From: CAMLOF01 sp041913045
GTDB taxonomy: Bacteria > Pseudomonadota > Gammaproteobacteria > Burkholderiales > Burkholderiaceae_C
NCBI GenBank assembly: GCA_041913045.1
Contig: JAYSGB010000002.1
Location: forward strand, 124,001 to 188,000
Direction: 5' to 3'
Length of the DNA stretch: 64,000 nt
This document shows, in pieces, positions 50,536 through 59,534 of this stretch. The translations under genes and the position numbers were made by a program. Each line of letters opens with the position of its first letter. Position 1 is the stretch's first letter. A model generated the notes under the pieces. That model searched no databases. It was not told the DNA's origin and was given only the letters and a program-made list of their open reading frames with translations.

Positions 50536-51120
50536 ATGACGCAAGCTTCCACACCCGTGTCCACGCCGGACACTCCTGGCAGCATGCTGCCCGCGCTGTT
50601 GGCCGCCAACTCCACGGCCAGCGAGCAACAGCAGCAGTACCTCACCTTCACCCTGGCCGAGGAGATGTTTGCCATCGGCATCCTATCCATTCGCGAGATC
50701 CTGGAGTACGGCCAGCTCACCGAGGTGCCGATGACGCCGACCTTCATCCGCGGTGTCATCAACCTTCGTGGCGCGGTGGTGCCCGTCATCGATCTGGCCG
50801 TGCGCTTCGGCCGCCAGCCGCGCGAGGTGACCAAGCGCACCTGCATCGTCATCATCGAGACCGCCGCAGACGGCACGAACGGTGCCGGGCAGACCCAGCA
50901 GATGGGCATCGTGGTGGACGCGGTGTCCGAGGTGCTGGAGATACCGCCGTCAGAGATCGAGCCACCCCCGGCGTTTGGCGCGCGCATCCGCATCGACTTC
51001 ATCAAGGGCATGGGCAAGATCGCGGGCAAGTTCGTCGTCATCCTCGACGTCAACCGCATCCTCTCGCTCAATGAGGTGGCCGTCGTCGCAGCCATGCAGC
51101 AGGAGGCGTTGGCGGCCTGA
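50536..51120 (+). CDS. cheW: Chemotaxis coupling protein CheW
   Basis: A 194-residue CheW-domain protein, somewhat longer than the 167 of E. coli because of an N-terminal extension of about 30 residues rich in Thr, Ala and Gln. The core shows 'EMFAIGILSIREILEYGQLT', 'FIRGVINLRGAVVPVIDLAV' (quoted in part) and 'KFVVILDVNRIL'. It couples the adjacent receptor to CheA. No cheA is in the window. Confidence 0.94.
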   Translation: MTQASTPVSTPDTPGSMLPALLAANSTASEQQQQYLTFTLAEEMFAIGILSIREILEYGQLTEVPMTPTFIRGVINLRGAVVPVIDLAVRFGRQPREVTKRTCIVIIETAADGTNGAGQTQQMGIVVDAVSEVLEIPPSEIEPPPAFGARIRIDFIKGMGKIAGKFVVILDVNRILSLNEVAVVAAMQQEALAA

Positions 51121-51139
51121 CATCGACCCCGCCCTGCGG

Positions 51140-52348
51140 TCACTCGTGCCTCAGGGCCTCGATGGGGTCCAGCCGCGCCGCGCGACGTGCGGGGAAGTAC
51201 CCGAACAGCACGCCAATGCCCGCAGAGAACACGAACGCCAGCACGTTCACGCCCACGTTGAACACGAAGGGCACGTTCATGAGTGCAGAGAGGCCCAAGC
51301 TGGCTGCCAGCGCCAGGGCCATGCCCACCAAACCGCCCAGCGCCGCCAGCACCACGGCCTCAATCAGGAACTGCAGCAGCACCTCACGCTCAAGCGCACC
51401 AATGGCCAGGCGCAGGCCGATCTCGCGTGTGCGCTCGGTCACGCTCACCAGCATGATGTTCATGATGCCGATGCCTCCCACCAGCAGGCTTACTGCCGCC
51501 ACAGCACCGAGCAACATGGTCATGACCCGGGTGGTGCCAGAGAGCGTTTCGCCCAGCTGCTTGGTGTCGAGCACGTTGAAGTTGTCCTCGTCACCCTCCG
51601 CCAGTTTGCGCCGCTCCCGCAGCAGTTGGGTCACACCGCGCTTGACGCTGTCGGCGTCGGCCCCCTCCACCATGGACACCAGCAGGGTGTGCACGCGCGT
51701 GTGCCCCACCACTCGGCGGTGGATGGTGTTGATGGGCATAAGCACCAAGTCGTCCTGATCGTTACCAAAGGCGCCTTGCCCTTTCGAGCCCAGCACGCCG
51801 ATCACTTCGCAGGACATCTGCCGCACACGCACCGCGCTGCCCACGGGCGAGGTGTTGCCGAACAACTCGCGCCGCACGGTTTCGCCAATCAGGCACACGG
51901 CGGCCCCGGCGCGCAGTTCGTCATCCGTGAAGTCACGGCCGTCAGTGACGCTCCAGTTGCCTGTGACCAGCCACTCGTTGGTGCTGCCGATGATGCTGCT
52001 GGACCAGTTGCGCCCCATGGCCACCACGGTGGTACTGGTGCGGGTTTCTGGCGCGGTGGTGAGCACGCCGCCAATCTGCGACGCTATGGCTTCAGCGTCG
52101 CCCAGCTTGAACGATGGAGCAAAAAAGCCGCCACTGCCCGGACCTAACCGTTGGCCAGGGCGCACCTGCAGCAGGTTGGTGCCCAGTCCGGAAATTTGCG
52201 TCTGTATGGCCAGAGTGGCGCCATTGCCCACGGTGACCATGGTGATGACCGCCGCCACCCCGATGACGATGCCCAGCACCGTTAGGAAGGAGCGCAGCAG
52301 GTTGCGCCGGATGGAGCGGATGGCGAGGATGAGCGTGTTGAAGAACAT
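51140..52348 (-). CDS. MacB-type ABC transporter permease
   Basis: A 402-residue protein of the MacB/FtsX permease type: one membrane segment at the N-terminus (about 22-42), a periplasmic MacB-core domain, and three membrane segments at the end ('LLVGGIGIMNIMLVSVTERT'). Here permease and ATPase are separate genes, unlike fused E. coli MacB. The start overlaps the ATPase stop by one base (TGATG). It is the last gene of the efflux operon. Substrates may be macrolides, lipopeptides or siderophores. Confidence 0.92.
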   Translation of the reverse strand: MFFNTLILAIRSIRRNLLRSFLTVLGIVIGVAAVITMVTVGNGATLAIQTQISGLGTNLLQVRPGQRLGPGSGGFFAPSFKLGDAEAIASQIGGVLTTAPETRTSTTVVAMGRNWSSSIIGSTNEWLVTGNWSVTDGRDFTDDELRAGAAVCLIGETVRRELFGNTSPVGSAVRVRQMSCEVIGVLGSKGQGAFGNDQDDLVLMPINTIHRRVVGHTRVHTLLVSMVEGADADSVKRGVTQLLRERRKLAEGDEDNFNVLDTKQLGETLSGTTRVMTMLLGAVAAVSLLVGGIGIMNIMLVSVTERTREIGLRLAIGALEREVLLQFLIEAVVLAALGGLVGMALALAASLGLSALMNVPFVFNVGVNVLAFVFSAGIGVLFGYFPARRAARLDPIEALRHE

Positions 52349-53091
52349 CAGTGCACCCCTGCCACGGCCACAGACAGGCCCGTCGTGCCGTTGTGGTGCT
52401 CGAGTTCCACCACGCCGTCGCGGAAATGAACGATGCGCCGCGCGTAAGCGGCAATGTCGTGTTCGTGCGTGACCATGAGCACCGTGATGCCAAACTCGCG
52501 GTTGAGGCGCTGGATGAGCTCCATGATCTCGTGGCTGCGCTGGGAGTCCAGGTTGCCAGTGGGTTCGTCGGCCAGCAGCACTTGCGGCTCGGTGACGATG
52601 GCCCGTGCAATGGCCACGCGCTGCTGCTGACCGCCGGACAGTTCGGCAGGTGTGTGGTGTTCCCAACCCTCCAGGCCCACGGCCTGCAAGGCGCGCCGGG
52701 CGGCGGCGTGGCGCTGTGCGGCGGGCTCACCCCGGTACACCAGGGGCAGTTCCACGTTTTCTTGCGCCGTGGTACGCGCCAGCAGGTGAAAGCCCTGGAA
52801 CACGAAACCAAAGAAACGACGACGCAGGCGTGCCCGCTCGTCGCGGGAGAGGGATTGCACCGGAATCCCCTGAAACAGGTATTCCCCGGTGGTGGGCGTG
52901 TCCAGGCAGCCCAGCAGGTTCATGGCGGTGGACTTGCCTGAGCCACTGGGGCCCATGATGGCAACGAAATCCCCGCGCTCGATGGAAAGGTCCACCCCCT
53001 TGAGCGCCTGGAACGCCGTGTTGCCCTGGCCATAGACCTTGGTGATGCCCCGCAGCTCGATGAGCGGCGTTCCCGTCGTGGGTTCACTCAT
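52348..53091 (-). CDS. ABC transporter ATP-binding protein, MacB/LolD type
   Basis: A 247-residue ATPase with Walker A GPSGSGKS (47-54), the signature 'LSGGQQQRVAIARA', Walker B 'VLLADEPTGNLD' and the switch His in 'VTHEHD'. It powers the neighbouring MacB-type permease. It overlaps the adaptor gene by an ATGA upstream and the permease by one base downstream. Confidence 0.95.
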   Translation of the reverse strand: MSEPTTGTPLIELRGITKVYGQGNTAFQALKGVDLSIERGDFVAIMGPSGSGKSTAMNLLGCLDTPTTGEYLFQGIPVQSLSRDERARLRRRFFGFVFQGFHLLARTTAQENVELPLVYRGEPAAQRHAAARRALQAVGLEGWEHHTPAELSGGQQQRVAIARAIVTEPQVLLADEPTGNLDSQRSHEIMELIQRLNREFGITVLMVTHEHDIAAYARRIVHFRDGVVELEHHNGTTGLSVAVAGVH

Positions 53092-54386
53092 TTGGCGGCC
53101 CCGGCGCTCATCAGCCCGGTGATCACGGCCATGCCTTCCTGCAAGCCTTCACCAGAGACTTCGGTGTTGCGGCCGTCACTGATGCCGGTGGTGACCTGCA
53201 TGGCCTGGGGCTGACCGTCCTTGAGCACCCATATCTGGCGCACGCCACCACTGCGTTCAGCCCGCGCAGTCTTGGTACCGCTGCTGGGCATGCGCGGGAA
53301 CATCTTGGACAGCACCCCACTGCCCTGTTGTGCCGCTGCATTGCCATTGGGCGGCGTGAAGCGCAACGCGGTGTTGGGCACCAGCAGCACGCCCTTGCGT
53401 TCGGTGGCCACGATGCTGGCCGTGGCCGTCATACCGGGGCGCAGGCTCAGGTCGGCGTTGTCCACGTCGAGCGTGGTGACGTAGGTGACCACGTTCTCCG
53501 TCTTCGTGGAGCCGTAGTCCACCCGGGTTACCTCAGCCGGGTAACGGCGGTTGGGGTAGGAACTGACGGTGAAGGTGGCCTTTTGAGCAGGCTTGACCAC
53601 GCCCACATCAGCCTCGTCCACGTACACCTCCAGCCGCAGTTCCTTGAGGTCTTGCGCAATGGAGAAGAGCGTGACCGCCTGCAAGGAAGCGGCCACCGCG
53701 TTGCCCGGATCGACCGAGCGCGTGAGCACTACGCCGTCGATGGGTGAGCGGATCGACGCTTTGGAGAAGTTGGTTTCGTTGGTAGACAGGGTGGCCTGTG
53801 CCTGTTGCACGGCGGCGCGGGCGCCGGCCTCAGTGGCCACGGCGCGGTCCACGGCAGCGCGTGCGCTGTCGAGTTCGGCAGCAGAAGGCACCTTGCCGCC
53901 AGACAGGCGTGCCACTTCCTCCTGGCGCTCCAGTTGTGCCTTGGCCTCCTTGAGGGTGGCTGTGGCCTGCGCGACCTGCGCCTGGGCCGATGCCAGCGCG
54001 GCGCGTGAGCTGTTCACCTGATCCTGCAGCTTGGCAGTGTCCAGCACCACCAGGACCTGCCCCTTCTTGACGCGGTCGTTCTTGTCCACCAGCACCTCGC
54101 GCACGGTGCCTGAAAGTTCGCTGCCCACGTTGACCAGCCGCGTGGGCTGCAGCGTGCCGTTGGCCGAGACGGTGAGCGTGAGGTCGCCCGTGCGCAAGGA
54201 CTCGGTCACGAAGCTGGGCGCGGCCTTGCTCTTCTGGGCGGACAGGTAGTAATACCCGCCCCCGGCGAACACAGCCACAGCCAGCACAGCGCCCCACAGC
54301 AACGGGCGCTGCCACCAGCGTGGCGGCCTGTCTTCACCCAGCAGGGCATGCACGTCATCGGATGGAGTAGAAGACTTGGTTTTCAT
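53088..54386 (-). CDS. MacA-type periplasmic adaptor (membrane fusion protein)
   Basis: A 432-residue adaptor anchored by one N-terminal segment (about residues 31-50). It shows the split lipoyl motif, a long helical hairpin (about 115-205) rich in Ala and Gln that docks on the outer membrane channel, and the beta-barrel and membrane-proximal domains. It connects the ABC permease with the NodT-type channel. The ATG overlaps the upstream stop. Confidence 0.92.
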   Translation of the reverse strand: MKTKSSTPSDDVHALLGEDRPPRWWQRPLLWGAVLAVAVFAGGGYYYLSAQKSKAAPSFVTESLRTGDLTLTVSANGTLQPTRLVNVGSELSGTVREVLVDKNDRVKKGQVLVVLDTAKLQDQVNSSRAALASAQAQVAQATATLKEAKAQLERQEEVARLSGGKVPSAAELDSARAAVDRAVATEAGARAAVQQAQATLSTNETNFSKASIRSPIDGVVLTRSVDPGNAVAASLQAVTLFSIAQDLKELRLEVYVDEADVGVVKPAQKATFTVSSYPNRRYPAEVTRVDYGSTKTENVVTYVTTLDVDNADLSLRPGMTATASIVATERKGVLLVPNTALRFTPPNGNAAAQQGSGVLSKMFPRMPSSGTKTARAERSGGVRQIWVLKDGQPQAMQVTTGISDGRNTEVSGEGLQEGMAVITGLMSAGAAK

Positions 54387-55882
54387 GGGGTGTTGGAAGA
54401 AATGGCTTGCACGGCGCGTTCGGCATCGGCAGCGGTCCAGCCGCCGCCCAGGGCTTTGTAGAGCCGCACGTGGTCCGCGCTCCAGGTGGCGCGGGTGGTT
54501 TCCAGTTCGCTTTGCGCAGAAAGCAGCGTGCGCTGCGTGTCGAGCAAGGTGGGGTAGTCGATAAGACCGCTGGCGTAGCGCTGGCGGGCCATCAACTCGG
54601 CGTTGGACGCGGCTTCTGCAGCGGCCTCCAGCCGGGCCAGGCGTTCGCGGTTGCCGTCGAGCGCCACCAAGGCGTCTTCCACGTCCTGCAGCGCTGTCAG
54701 CACGGCCTGCTCGTGCGCCAGTCGCGCCTGCTCCAGCGCAGCCTGCTGCACACGCACTTGGGCGCGGGCCGCGCCGCCATCGAGCAACGAAGCGGAGACG
54801 CTGGCCAACAAACTGCGCGTAAGTGCCGAAACATCCAGCAAGTCACCCAGGCGGGGGGCCGCCAGGCCCAGCGTGCCGCTGAGCGAAAAACTGGGAAAGC
54901 GGTTCGCATCCGCCTGATGCACACGCGCCCAGGCAGCCACCACCTTTTGTTCTGCCACGCGCACATCTGGCCGCTGGCGCAGGGCGTCTGCGGGAAAACG
55001 CATGGCCAACTGCGCCGGGGGTTGCGGCACGCCCAGCAGCGCGGCGTCGCCCGCCTGGGCGAGTTCGCGCTGCAAGGCGCCGGGTACGCGGCCCGTGAGC
55101 ACCGCCAGCGCATTCAGCGTCTGCTGGATGCTGGTCTCCAGGGCTGGCAAGGACGCACGGGTCTGCTCGACAGCGGCGCGCGCCTGCTCCAGGTCCAGGG
55201 AAGATGCCAAGCCAGCCTGTACGCGCCATTGGGTCAGTTGCTGCGATTCGACCTGCTTGGCCAGGCTGTCGCGCGCCAGGCGCAAACGTGTCTGATAGCC
55301 CCGCAGTTGAATGGCGTTGACTGCCACCTCGGCGGCCAGGCTGACACGCGCCTGGCCCAGGTTGGCGGCAGCGGCTTGCAGGTCGGCCTCGCTGGCGGTC
55401 TCGGAACTGCGGCGGGCACCAAAAACGTCGGGCTCCCAGCTCGCGTCAAAACCCGCGCGGAAGGTGTTGCCCGTGGCGTTGTCACCGGCCTTGCTGCGCT
55501 GAGCGGAACCGGATGCCCCCACCTGAACCGCGCCCGAGGCGGCTGTCACATCACGTTGTGCGCGGGCCTGCTGCAAAACGGCTTGAGTGCTGCGCAAGCT
55601 CTGGTTGGCCTGCAGGGCCTGCTCTACCCAACGGCTGAGCAGTGGGTCGTTGAAGGCCTGCCACCACGTGGCCACAGCCTCTGCGTCGGCAGAGGCCACG
55701 GTGCCTTGCGGCGCGCGGCTCCACTGGGCGGGAACGTCAACCGAAGAAGCTGGCACCTCGTTGGGCGCAAGGCTGGCACAACCGGCCAGCACCAAGGCAG
55801 AAACCGCAACAACCGCTCTTACAGCGAACAAGCCTGGCCCGGGGGCCGCTTCACGTAGCCTGAACTGAGGAGGAAAACGCAT
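54383..55882 (-). CDS. NodT-family outer membrane efflux lipoprotein
   Basis: A 499-residue TolC-like channel. The signal peptide ends in the lipobox 'LAGC' with Cys35. The two repeated outer membrane efflux domains and the NodT end ('GLIDYPTLLDTQRTLLSAQ') are complete. It is the first gene of the operon NodT, MacA, ATPase, permease, with each junction overlapping, which gives a complete three-membrane-layer pump. It is separated from the guanine deaminase gene by a 121-base promoter region. Confidence 0.93.
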   Translation of the reverse strand: MRFPPQFRLREAAPGPGLFAVRAVVAVSALVLAGCASLAPNEVPASSVDVPAQWSRAPQGTVASADAEAVATWWQAFNDPLLSRWVEQALQANQSLRSTQAVLQQARAQRDVTAASGAVQVGASGSAQRSKAGDNATGNTFRAGFDASWEPDVFGARRSSETASEADLQAAAANLGQARVSLAAEVAVNAIQLRGYQTRLRLARDSLAKQVESQQLTQWRVQAGLASSLDLEQARAAVEQTRASLPALETSIQQTLNALAVLTGRVPGALQRELAQAGDAALLGVPQPPAQLAMRFPADALRQRPDVRVAEQKVVAAWARVHQADANRFPSFSLSGTLGLAAPRLGDLLDVSALTRSLLASVSASLLDGGAARAQVRVQQAALEQARLAHEQAVLTALQDVEDALVALDGNRERLARLEAAAEAASNAELMARQRYASGLIDYPTLLDTQRTLLSAQSELETTRATWSADHVRLYKALGGGWTAADAERAVQAISSNTP

Positions 55883-56003
55883 GGATACCCTGTGTCTCGC
55901 CGCAACGGATTCGAGCGGCCATACGTATAGTGTGGCGCAATCGTTTTTCGTTCCGACGACACATGGGTAAAGGCCGTGTAAAGCCCCCTTGTATAGGGCC
56001 GGG

Positions 56004-57317
56004 TCAACCCGCCGCTATGACGGTGCGCTGCACCAGCCGGTCGTCTCCCAGCACGATGAGCGCGAACAGCAGCTCTTCCAGGTTGTCTGCCTGCGCGGTC
56101 TTGCGTGCGAGCAGTGGCGTGGCGGCGGGATTGATGACGAGGAAGTCCGCCTCGCAACCCGGAACAAGGTTGCCCACCACGCCATCCAGCCCCAAGGCAC
56201 GTGCAGCACCCGCTGTGTGCTGCCACCACAGTTGGCTGGGCGCCAGGCTAACCCCCTGCTTGGGCAGGCCGCCACCCGTAACGCTGGCCCGCCCCACATG
56301 GTAGGCCGCCAGCATGGTGTGGAAAGGACTGAAGCTGGTGCCGCCGCCCACGTCGCTGGCCAAGCCGTAGCGGAAGCCCGTGCGTTCGGCGCTGGCGTAG
56401 TCAAAGAACCCGCTGCCCAGGAACAGGTTGCTGGTAGGGCTGACGGCGGCGGCGGTGCCGGTCTCACGCATCAGGGCTCGGTCGGTGTCGTCCAGGTGGA
56501 TGCAGTGGGCGTAGATGGCGCGTTCGCGCAGCAGGCCGAAATCGCCATACACACCCAGGTAGCTGCGCGCGTTGGGGTACAGCTCCTGCACCCAGCGCAC
56601 CTCGTCCACGTTTTCGGCCACGTGGGACTGCACCCACACGTCGGGATAACGCGTAGCCAATTCGCCCGCGCCACGCATCTGCGCGTCGGAGCAGCTGGGC
56701 GCAAAACGTGGCGTGATGGCGTAGCCCAGCCGCCTCTGGCCATGCCAGCGCTGGATGAGGGCCTCGGTGTCGATCAGGCTCTGCTCGGTCTGGTCGCGCA
56801 CGCCGTCTGGGGAATGGCGGTCCTGCAGCACCTTGCCTGCGATCAGGCGCAGGCCGCGCTCCAGGGCGCGACTCATCAGGGCGTCCACCGAGGCTGGATG
56901 GGACGTGGCGAAGGTCAACGCGGTGGTCACGCCATTGCGAGCCAGCTCGTCCAGGAAGAAACCGGCCACCTCGCCAGCGTAGGCGGGGTCGTGAAAGCGG
57001 GATTCGTGCGGGAAGGTGTAGTGTTCCAGCCAAGGCAGCAGGCCTTCGGCGGGTGAACCGATCACATCGGTCTGCGGGTAGTGGATATGGAGGTCCACAA
57101 AGCCAGGGGTTATGAGTCGCCCAGGCAGCTCTTCGATGGACACACCGGGAAAACGCTCCGCCAGTTCCCGGTAGGCGCCTACGGCACGCACCAGGCGTGG
57201 CCCTTTTGCCCCGTCCGGCCCAGGGCCGACCACCAGCAGCCCGTCGGACTCGTAACGGGGTGTGGAAAGGTCTGCGTCGGGGTCGAACCAGAGAATGGCG
57301 GCGCGGTAGGCTTTCAT
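56004..57317 (-). CDS. guaD: Guanine deaminase
   Basis: A 437-residue zinc amidohydrolase that converts guanine to xanthine and ammonia. The first metal motif is His-x-His in 'FVDLHIHYPQTD' and the family block 'HYTFPHESRFHDP' follows; 'SHVAENVDEV', 'YAHCIHLDD' and the metal Asp in 'GLASDVGGGTSFS' complete the site. The ATG at 57317 gives the normal start. It lies near adenine deaminase and a nucleoside importer, forming a purine-use region. Confidence 0.95.
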   Translation of the reverse strand: MKAYRAAILWFDPDADLSTPRYESDGLLVVGPGPDGAKGPRLVRAVGAYRELAERFPGVSIEELPGRLITPGFVDLHIHYPQTDVIGSPAEGLLPWLEHYTFPHESRFHDPAYAGEVAGFFLDELARNGVTTALTFATSHPASVDALMSRALERGLRLIAGKVLQDRHSPDGVRDQTEQSLIDTEALIQRWHGQRRLGYAITPRFAPSCSDAQMRGAGELATRYPDVWVQSHVAENVDEVRWVQELYPNARSYLGVYGDFGLLRERAIYAHCIHLDDTDRALMRETGTAAAVSPTSNLFLGSGFFDYASAERTGFRYGLASDVGGGTSFSPFHTMLAAYHVGRASVTGGGLPKQGVSLAPSQLWWQHTAGAARALGLDGVVGNLVPGCEADFLVINPAATPLLARKTAQADNLEELLFALIVLGDDRLVQRTVIAAG

Positions 57318-57475
57318 GGCGGCTAGCTTATCGCGTACAGCGCTGGGGCGCATACCAATGGCCCGATAGTTGTTATGCGAAGCACATACACACTTGGGGG
57401 CTTGACAGCTTTGCTACGCTGAATGTGAGGGCCATTCCGGCCCCGAAACCTACTGTTTTGAGAAAGGAAACCACC

Positions 57476-57727
57476 ATGCTTCAACGCCACCTCCTGTCCA
57501 TCGCAGCCTGCATCGGCCTGCTCTGCGCGCCAGCCTGGGCGCAGGAACACAGCGACAAGGAGATCAAGGAAGACATTCAACGCCACCGTGCCATGGCCGC
57601 CGCACACGAGGCTGCCGCCAAGTGCCTGGAATCGGGCAAGGGCGAAAAGGTGTGCCAGGAAGAACTGCAAAAGGCCTGCAAGGGGCTGGCGCTGGGCAAG
57701 TCCTGCGGCATGCGCCACGCGCATTGA
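57476..57727 (+). CDS. Small exported Cys-containing protein
   Basis: An 83-residue protein with a signal peptide cleaved after 'APAWA' (about residue 22). The mature 61 residues are helical and charged and hold four Cys (in 'AAKCLE', 'KVCQEE', 'KACKG' and 'KSCGM') and a C-terminal His-Ala-His. It could be a disulfide-stabilised helical hairpin or a metal binder. The start has AAAGGAA upstream. I do not recognise a named family. Confidence 0.65.
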   Translation: MLQRHLLSIAACIGLLCAPAWAQEHSDKEIKEDIQRHRAMAAAHEAAAKCLESGKGEKVCQEELQKACKGLALGKSCGMRHAH

Positions 57728-57798
57728 TGCTGAGCCCGGCAGGGTTTTGAGAGCGGGCGGACAATGTTGACTTTGCCATTCACGGGAAGAACCCAACC

Positions 57799-58455
57799 AT
57801 GACCGCCCGCCTCAAGATCGATTTTGTGTCCGATGTTTCCTGCCCCTGGTGCGCGATTGGGTTGGCGTCGCTGGAAAAGGCCATTGCACGCCTGGACGGC
57901 GAGGTGAGCGTCGATTTGCGGTTTCAACCGTTCGAGCTGAACCCGCAGATGCCGTCTGGCGGGCAGGACGTGACTGAACACCTGACCGAGAAATACGGCT
58001 CCACGCCCGAGCAGCAAGCCCAGATCCGCGAGACCATCCGCCAGCGCGGAGCGGACGTGGGTTTTGTTTTCAATGCGGCGGGCCGTGGCCGCATCTGGAA
58101 CACTTTTGACGCACACCGCTTGCTGCACTGGGCGGCAGTGGAACACCCTGCCCTGCAGCCTGCGCTGAAGAAGGCCCTGTTGGTGGCCTACCACGGCCAG
58201 GCGCGCAGCATGGAGTCGCACGAGGTGCTGCTGGATGTGGCAGGCCAGGTGGGCTTGCCCCTGGAGCGTGCACAAGCTATTCTGGCGAGCGACGAATTCG
58301 CGCAGGACGTGCGGGAGCACGAAGCCTTCTACACCGGGCACGGCATCAATTCGGTGCCCGCCGTCGTCATCAACGACAGGCACCTGATCTCGGGCGGCCA
58401 GCCGCCCGAGGTGTTCGAGCAGGCGCTGCGGCAGATCGCTTCAGGCGCGGCCTGA
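57799..58455 (+). CDS. DsbA-family oxidoreductase, FrnE type
   Basis: A 218-residue thioredoxin-fold protein with the redox motif C15-P-W-C18 and the later cis-Pro segment 'NSVPAVVIN'. The all-helical insertion is present. It has no signal peptide, so it acts in the cytoplasm, unlike true DsbA. Related FrnE proteins are thiol isomerases linked to oxidative stress. It lies 71 bases after the small Cys protein. Confidence 0.9.
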   Translation: MTARLKIDFVSDVSCPWCAIGLASLEKAIARLDGEVSVDLRFQPFELNPQMPSGGQDVTEHLTEKYGSTPEQQAQIRETIRQRGADVGFVFNAAGRGRIWNTFDAHRLLHWAAVEHPALQPALKKALLVAYHGQARSMESHEVLLDVAGQVGLPLERAQAILASDEFAQDVREHEAFYTGHGINSVPAVVINDRHLISGGQPPEVFEQALRQIASGAA

Positions 58456-58484
58456 GCGGGCCGAACGGTGGCCCTGGGCGCGGT

Positions 58485-59534
58485 TCAGTCGTGCTCGCGC
58501 AGATGGGTGAAGTAGTCCTTGAGCTGGTGTTCCCAGCTGCGTTTTGACGCTTCGTCAGCAAAGCTGGCCTCGAAGCTGTTCCACGCCAACTGGTAGGCGT
58601 GGCGCACTTCCAGGTCGAGCGCTGCGAAGAGCTGCAGGTAGTTCTCGTTCAGGTAGCCGCCAAAGTAGGCCGGGTCGTCTGAATTGACGGTGGCGCGCAA
58701 GCCTGCGTCGAGCAGTTGGCGCATGTTGTGCTGCGCCATGGTGGGGAACACGCACAGCTTCACGTTGGACAGTGGGCACACCGTCAAGGGTACCTGTTCG
58801 TTGGCCAGGCGCTGCATCAGGGCCGGGTCTTTGACCGACTGCACACCGTGGTCTATGCGCTCGGCCTTCAACACATCCAGCGCGCTCCAGATGTAGGCTG
58901 GCGGCCCCTCTTCGCCCGCGTGGGCCACCACATGCAAGCCCAGTTCGCGGCACTTGGCGAACACGCGCGCAAATTTCTCAGGCGGGTGGCCCAGCTCGCT
59001 GGAATCCAACCCCACGCCGATGAAGTAGTGACGATAAGGCAGCGCGGCCTCCAGGGTGGTGAAGGCGTCTTCTTCGCTCAGGTGACGCAGGAAGCACAGG
59101 ATGAGCTTGGCGCTGATGCCGAATTCCTGGTGCGCGCGCTGGCAGGCGTGGTGCAGCCCGAGGATGACCGTTTCCATGGGCACGCCGCGCGCGGTGTGGG
59201 TCTGGGGGTCGAAGAAGATTTCGGTGTGCAGCACGTTTTCTGCTGCGGCCTTTTCCAGGTAGGCCCAGGCCATGTCGAAAAAGTCCTCCTGCTTGAGCAG
59301 CACGCTCGCGCCAGCGTAGTAAATGTCGAGGAAGCTCTGCAAGTCCTTGAAGGCGTAGGCCGCACGCAACTCTTCCACGCTGGCGTAGGGCAGTTTCACA
59401 TGGTTGCGCTCGGCCAGCTTGAAGATCAGTTCTGGCTCGAGCGAGCCTTCGATGTGGATGTGCAGTTCGGCCTTGGGCATGCGGCGCAGCACATGGGGCA
59501 GACGAGCGGGCGAGACGTGAGGTACGTGGAACAT
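58485..59534 (-). CDS. Adenine deaminase of the adenosine deaminase superfamily
   Basis: A 349-residue zinc hydrolase with the first metal motif 'ELHIHIEGSLEPE', the catalytic 'VAHAGEEGPP' and the last metal motif 'VNSDDPAYFGGY'. The blocks 'FKDLQSFLDIYYAGASVL' and 'GLDSSELGHPPEKFARVF' (partly quoted) match the adenine deaminase branch (adenine to hypoxanthine) better than adenosine deaminase proper; the choice is not certain. Its ATG overlaps the stop of the Rieske oxygenase gene by one base (TGATG), so the two are translated together. Confidence 0.87.
   Translation of the reverse strand: MFHVPHVSPARLPHVLRRMPKAELHIHIEGSLEPELIFKLAERNHVKLPYASVEELRAAYAFKDLQSFLDIYYAGASVLLKQEDFFDMAWAYLEKAAAENVLHTEIFFDPQTHTARGVPMETVILGLHHACQRAHQEFGISAKLILCFLRHLSEEDAFTTLEAALPYRHYFIGVGLDSSELGHPPEKFARVFAKCRELGLHVVAHAGEEGPPAYIWSALDVLKAERIDHGVQSVKDPALMQRLANEQVPLTVCPLSNVKLCVFPTMAQHNMRQLLDAGLRATVNSDDPAYFGGYLNENYLQLFAALDLEVRHAYQLAWNSFEASFADEASKRSWEHQLKDYFTHLREHD

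Noticed and set aside
57402..57407. TTGACA upstream of the small Cys protein gene as a -35 box
   Set aside because: No acceptable -10 hexamer stands 16-18 bases downstream.
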